From Gemmatimonadales bacterium (lineage in GTDB: Bacteria; Gemmatimonadota; Gemmatimonadetes; Gemmatimonadales; GWC2-71-9): a DNA stretch of 9,202 bases. Shown here piece after piece: positions 6,496-9,202 of this stretch (positions are counted from its first letter, which is position 1; every line of letters begins with the position of its first letter). A model generated the notes under the pieces. The model searched no databases, was not told the DNA's origin, and saw nothing but the letters and a program-made list of their open reading frames with translations. A program made the position numbers and the translations under genes. Where the stretch lies: positions 1-9,202 of the forward strand of contig JAICEH010000073.1 in assembly GCA_025924275.1 (NCBI GenBank). Direction: 5' to 3'.

Positions 6496-7558
6496 TCGCC
6501 CCCGGGTCGTCGTCGCCGACGACAGCGCCTTCTTCCGCCGCCTGGTGGGGGAGGCGGTCGAGGCGGGGGGCGAGTTCCGCCTCGCGGGCACCGCGCGCAA
6601 CGGCCTCGACCTCCTCCGGAAGGTGCACGAGCTCGAGCCCGACCTGGTGACCGTGGACCTCGAGATGCCGGAACTCGACGGCCTCGGTGCCATCGGGTAC
6701 ATCATGTCCGAGGCGCCCCGGCCGGTGGTCGTGGTGAGCGCCTACGCCGGCCCGGGCACCGCCGGGGCCATCCGGGCGCTCGAGCTCGGCGCGGTGGAGC
6801 TGGTGGCCAAGACCGACGAGCGCTCTCCTGACGCGCTGGCGGCCTTCGGCGACCGGGTGCGTGAGGCCCTCCGGGCGGCGCGCGCCGCCGACATCACGCG
6901 GCTGCCGGTGCTCGCCCGTCCCGCCGGGCCCGCCCGCGCCGCGGCGTCCCCGCTCTACGCCCTCCCCGGCCGAGCCACCAGCTGCGTCGCGATCGCCGCG
7001 AGCACCGGTGGCCCGCGCGCCCTCGCCGAGCTGGTGCCGCGGCTTCGACCGGGGCGGGGCGCCGCGGTGGTGATCGTGCAGCACATGCCCCCCCGCTTCA
7101 CCCGGAGCCTCGCGGAGCGGCTCGCGGCCCACGCGGCCCTCGGCGTCGTGGAGGGGGAGCACGGGGCGCCGCTGCTGGCGGACACGGTCTACGTGGCGGC
7201 CGGCGGCTGGCACGTGCGGGTCCAGCCCGGGGAGGGAGGAGCGGCGCTCGCCCTCGACCAGGGGCCGCCGGTCTGGGGCGTCCGGCCTGCGGCCGATCCG
7301 CTCTTCCGGTCGGTCGCGCAGGCCTTCGGGGCGCGCGCCGTGGCCGTGGTGCTCACCGGCATCGGCCGCGACGGGGCCGAGGGCGTTCGGGCCATCCGTG
7401 CCGCGGGCGGCTGGGGCATCGCCCAGGACCGGGAGACCGCGACCATCTACGGCATGCCGAATGCCGCCCGCCTCGCCGGGGCGGACGAGGTGCTACCGCT
7501 CGGCCGGATCGCCGCGGCCGTGGATGAGCGGCTCCGGGCCGCGACCGCCGCACCATGA
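6476..7558 (+). CDS. cheB: CheB: receiver-linked chemoreceptor methylesterase/glutamine deamidase
   Basis: A 360-residue two-domain CheB. The N-terminal receiver (about 9-135) has the acidic pair Asp15-Asp16, phospho-acceptor Asp61 in VTVDLEMPELDG, Ser88 in VVVVSAY, and Lys112. The usual Pro after that lysine is Thr113. An Ala/Arg/Pro-rich linker (about 133-168) joins the C-terminal methylesterase (about 169-355). Its triad is Ser176 (AIAASTGGP), His203 (VQHMPPRFT) and Asp299 (GIGRDGAEG), with the conserved ending 'AQDRETATIYGMPNAA'. Phosphorylation by a CheA should relieve inhibition by the receiver. The ATG at 6476 lies 20 bases inside cheD and is the only good start before the first receiver strand; its ribosome-binding site is weak, so translation probably couples to cheD. 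Its stop overlaps the first cheW-type gene (ATGA). Confidence 0.97.
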   Translation: MPPAGSDRPRVVVADDSAFFRRLVGEAVEAGGEFRLAGTARNGLDLLRKVHELEPDLVTVDLEMPELDGLGAIGYIMSEAPRPVVVVSAYAGPGTAGAIRALELGAVELVAKTDERSPDALAAFGDRVREALRAARAADITRLPVLARPAGPARAAASPLYALPGRATSCVAIAASTGGPRALAELVPRLRPGRGAAVVIVQHMPPRFTRSLAERLAAHAALGVVEGEHGAPLLADTVYVAAGGWHVRVQPGEGGAALALDQGPPVWGVRPAADPLFRSVAQAFGARAVAVVLTGIGRDGAEGVRAIRAAGGWGIAQDRETATIYGMPNAARLAGADEVLPLGRIAAAVDERLRAATAAP

Positions 7559-7974
7559 CCCGCCGCGGCTATCTTCTCGTGACGGCGGGTGGGCGCGCGG
7601 TCGGTCTCGCCGTCGAGGGGGTGGTGGAGGTGTTCTCCCCCGCGGCAGTCTACCCGGTGCCCGCCGAGTCGCCGGCGATGCGTGGCGTGGTGCCGGTGCG
7701 CGGACGGCTCGTCCCGCTGGTGCACCTCGGCGCCCTCCTCGGGGGGCCGTGCGCTCCCGAGCCCTCGGGCCTCGCGGTGCTGGTGAACGCACCCCGGCCG
7801 ATCGCGCTGGAGGTGGAGGCGGCCGAGGCGGTGATCCACGAGTCCCTGCTCCCGCCGCCCGACGGCGAGCAGCTCCCCTGGGCCGTGGGCCTTGCGGCGG
7901 GCGCCGCCGGCCCCGTCCCCGTCCTCGACCTCGCGGCCGTCGTCGCACGGCTGGCCGCGGCGGAGTCGGCCTGA
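7555..7974 (+). CDS. Short, divergent CheW-like adaptor
   Basis: A 139-residue protein read as a single CheW domain, shorter than the usual 150-170 residues. The pattern is an opening strand pair (YLLVTAGGRAVGLAVEGVVEVF), a loop 'VYPVPAES', then the most typical part, MRGVVPVRGRLVPLVHLGALL (residues 42-62), which keeps the Arg-Gly (49-50) of the family NxRG segment. A second half follows (LAVLVNAPRPIALEVEAAEAVI), ending in 'AAGPVPVLDLAAVVARL'. CheW proteins join receptors to CheA in arrays. The last strands are Gly/Ala-rich and it has no extra domain. It overlaps cheB by four bases and the second CheW gene by one. Two unlike CheW genes in a row suggest different partners. The fold call is fairly safe, but binding to a receptor or CheA is not shown. 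Confidence 0.82.
   Translation: MTRRGYLLVTAGGRAVGLAVEGVVEVFSPAAVYPVPAESPAMRGVVPVRGRLVPLVHLGALLGGPCAPEPSGLAVLVNAPRPIALEVEAAEAVIHESLLPPPDGEQLPWAVGLAAGAAGPVPVLDLAAVVARLAAAESA
7962..7965 (+). promoter_or_regulatory. Shine-Dalgarno for the second CheW gene
   Basis: GGAG lies eight bases before the ATG at 7974, inside the end of the previous gene. Together with the TGATG overlap it supports the start MHAGGDEVQL; the longer open frame upstream is low-complexity and rejected. Confidence 0.4.
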
Positions 7975-8453
7975 TGCACGCTGGCGGCGACGAAGTCCAG
8001 CTGGTGGTCTTCCGCGTGGGATCCCAGGAGTTCGCGATCGAGATCTCCCAGGTGGAGCGCATCCTCCGGTGGCGCCGACCCGCGCCCCTGCCGGGCACGC
8101 CGGGATTCCTCGACGGGCTGGTCCCGCACGAGGGCGGGGTGGTGCCGGTCGTCGACCTGCGGAAGCGGCTGTCGGTGGAAGCACCCGTCGGGGAGGAGAC
8201 GCGCCTCATCGTCCTCGCCCTGGAGGGCCAGCGGGTGGCGGGTGCGGTCGACGCCGTGGTGGAGGTGCTCCGGGTGGAGGCGTCCGAGATCGCGCCCCCG
8301 CCGCCGCTGGTCCGCGGCCTCGCGGCCAAGTACCTCACCGGGGTCGTGGCCCGGGACGATCGGACCATCGTGGTGCTCAACGCAACGCGGATCTTCACGG
8401 GCAAGGAGCGGCTCGCGCTCGAGCGGGCCGTCGAGGGGGCCGCAGAGGCGTGA
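7974..8453 (+). CDS. cheW: CheW chemosensory coupling protein
   Basis: A 159-residue CheW domain of normal length. It starts with 'VQLVVFRVGSQEFAIEISQVERIL', the standard first strands in which Glu28 aligns with the conserved Glu of the family QEI segment. Next come 'PLPGTPGFLDGLV', 'GVVPVVDLRKRL' (55-66), 'TRLIVLALEGQRVAGAVDAVVEVLRV', and 'KYLTGVVARDDRTIVVLNATRIF'. This order fits the two SH3-like subdomains that bridge receptor and CheA. One oddity: the conserved Arg of the NxRG turn is Glu53 here (VPHEGG), though the neighbouring CheW-like protein keeps it. Its ATG overlaps the previous stop by one base, and its stop overlaps the next gene's GTG by four. It is the more canonical of the two adaptors. 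CheA is not in the window. Confidence 0.94.
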   Translation: MHAGGDEVQLVVFRVGSQEFAIEISQVERILRWRRPAPLPGTPGFLDGLVPHEGGVVPVVDLRKRLSVEAPVGEETRLIVLALEGQRVAGAVDAVVEVLRVEASEIAPPPPLVRGLAAKYLTGVVARDDRTIVVLNATRIFTGKERLALERAVEGAAEA

Positions 8454-9202
8454 GCCGGACCTGGCTGGACGAGCTGCGGGGCAGGCACGCCGCCATCGCG
8501 GCGCGGCTCGAGGCCTCGGTGCCCGGCCCGGACCGGGAGGCCGTGAAGCGGGAGATCGTCGCCTTCTTCAAGGAGGTGGACGCCGCCCTGGGCGACCTGG
8601 GGCAGGTGAAGGAGGGCATCCGCGCCCTGGTGGACCGGTACAAGCAGCTGCAGTCCGACGCCGGCTCCGCCGAGGGCCTGCAGCCGGGCAGCCTCCGGTC
8701 CCCGGTCCGCGCCGACCACCTGGGTGCCTCGACCTACGTCGAGAAGGGTTGGAGCCTCATCGCGCTCGGCGACCACGCCGGTGCGGTGCAGACGCTCCGA
8801 CGCGCGCTCGAGCTCTCGCCCGACGCCGCGGAGGCCCAGTCGCTGCTCGGCTGGGCCCTGATGCTGCAGGGCGAGCACGACGAGGCCCTCGCGACCTTCT
8901 CCCGGGTCCTGATGCGCGAGCCCGCCAACGCCCTCGCCCGGGTGAATCTCGGCTACCTCTGCCTGCGCAAGGGCATCTTCGGCGAGGCGATCGAGCACCT
9001 GTCCCGGGCCATCCGACTCGACAACGACCGGAAGGCGACCCTCTACGCCCACTACTACCTCGGCCTCGTGTACCTGGAGCGCGAGATGTACGAGGACGCC
9101 CAGGCCTTCTTCCGGAAGGCGCTGACCCTCGGCCCGAACCTGGTCGAGGCCCACGCCCAGCTCGGGCGGGCCCAGTGGTTCGCCGGCGACCGTGCCGCGG
9201 CG
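8450..9202 (+). CDS. TPR protein with helical N-terminus, 3' truncated by the window
   Basis: The frame runs open from the GTG at 8450 to the window end, 251 codons without a stop. Residues 1-70 are charged and helical (DREAVKREIVAFFKEVDAAL, then 'VKEGIRALVDRYKQLQ') and may form a coiled coil or helical bundle. A short Gly/Ser/Pro linker (71-88) leads into TPRs at about 92-124 (ending ALELSPD), 126-158 (LLGWALMLQGEHDEALATF), 161-192, 198-231 (YYLGLVYLEREMYEDAQAFF) and the beginning of another. There is no signal peptide or membrane segment, so it is cytoplasmic. The GTGA overlap with the cheW stop and GAGGGGG at 8433-8439 support the start. TPRs imply protein binding. It does not match the upstream PATAN-TPR protein at its N-terminus. 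Function unrecognised; an accessory or scaffold protein of the chemosensory cluster is inferred from position only. Confidence 0.88.
   Translation, partial: MSRTWLDELRGRHAAIAARLEASVPGPDREAVKREIVAFFKEVDAALGDLGQVKEGIRALVDRYKQLQSDAGSAEGLQPGSLRSPVRADHLGASTYVEKGWSLIALGDHAGAVQTLRRALELSPDAAEAQSLLGWALMLQGEHDEALATFSRVLMREPANALARVNLGYLCLRKGIFGEAIEHLSRAIRLDNDRKATLYAHYYLGLVYLEREMYEDAQAFFRKALTLGPNLVEAHAQLGRAQWFAGDRAAA

Noticed and set aside
7493..9154. A 553-codon minus-strand open frame opposite the cheW genes and the last TPR gene
   Set aside because: No domain pattern, and low-complexity Arg/Pro-rich towards its end. The opposite strand encodes CheW and TPR proteins.
1..9202. tRNA, rRNA, CRISPR array, insertion sequence, promoter or intrinsic terminator
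   Set aside because: Reading both strands I saw no cloverleaf, direct-repeat array, transposase, inverted-repeat end, or hairpin followed by a T run. No non-coding gap is longer than two bases.

Overview
The window is one unbroken, plus-strand gene cluster of twelve genes from a very GC-rich bacterium. Nearly every third codon position is G or C, and GTG starts are frequent. The gene content (MglA-type GTPase, several Roadblock/LC7 genes, a PATAN/DUF4388-TPR protein, a full set of chemosensory adaptation enzymes) suits a Gemmatimonadota- or Myxococcota-like lineage. I favour Gemmatimonadota, but this is an impression from gene content and composition, not a demonstrated placement. No tRNA, rRNA, mobile element, CRISPR array, promoter or terminator is visible. 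There is essentially no intergenic DNA: of eleven gene junctions, ten overlap by 1, 4 or 20 bases and one has a 2-base gap.

Layout. Positions 1-1013 hold three consecutive Roadblock/LC7 genes, the first cut by the window edge; this fold is that of MglB, the GAP/GEF-like partner of MglA. An intact MglA small GTPase follows (1016-1636). Next is the most unusual gene (1633-3573), a 646-residue protein with two DnaA-type AAA+ ATPase modules in tandem. Both keep Walker A, Walker B, arginine-finger and sensor II residues. A charged helical linker joins them, and a polyproline stretch and short acidic/aromatic tail follow. The DnaA DNA-binding domain is absent. Then comes a PATAN/DUF4388 protein with about eight TPRs (3573-5189).

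Positions 5186-8453 are a chemosensory block: CheR methyltransferase, CheD deamidase, CheB methylesterase (receiver plus catalytic domain) and two different CheW-type adaptors. The window ends inside a helical/TPR protein (8450 onward). No CheA, chemoreceptor or CheY is present; they are expected beyond an edge or elsewhere.

How the genes may work together (inference). The Che block would tune receptor methylation and array assembly. The Roadblock/MglA module would be a switchable polarity or localisation output, as Frz signalling controls MglA/MglB in Myxococcus xanthus, though here both halves share one operon. The PATAN-TPR and TPR proteins look like scaffolds. The tandem DnaA-like ATPase has no known place in such a pathway and is the best candidate for a new component: an ATP-dependent oligomer or switch that has lost origin binding.
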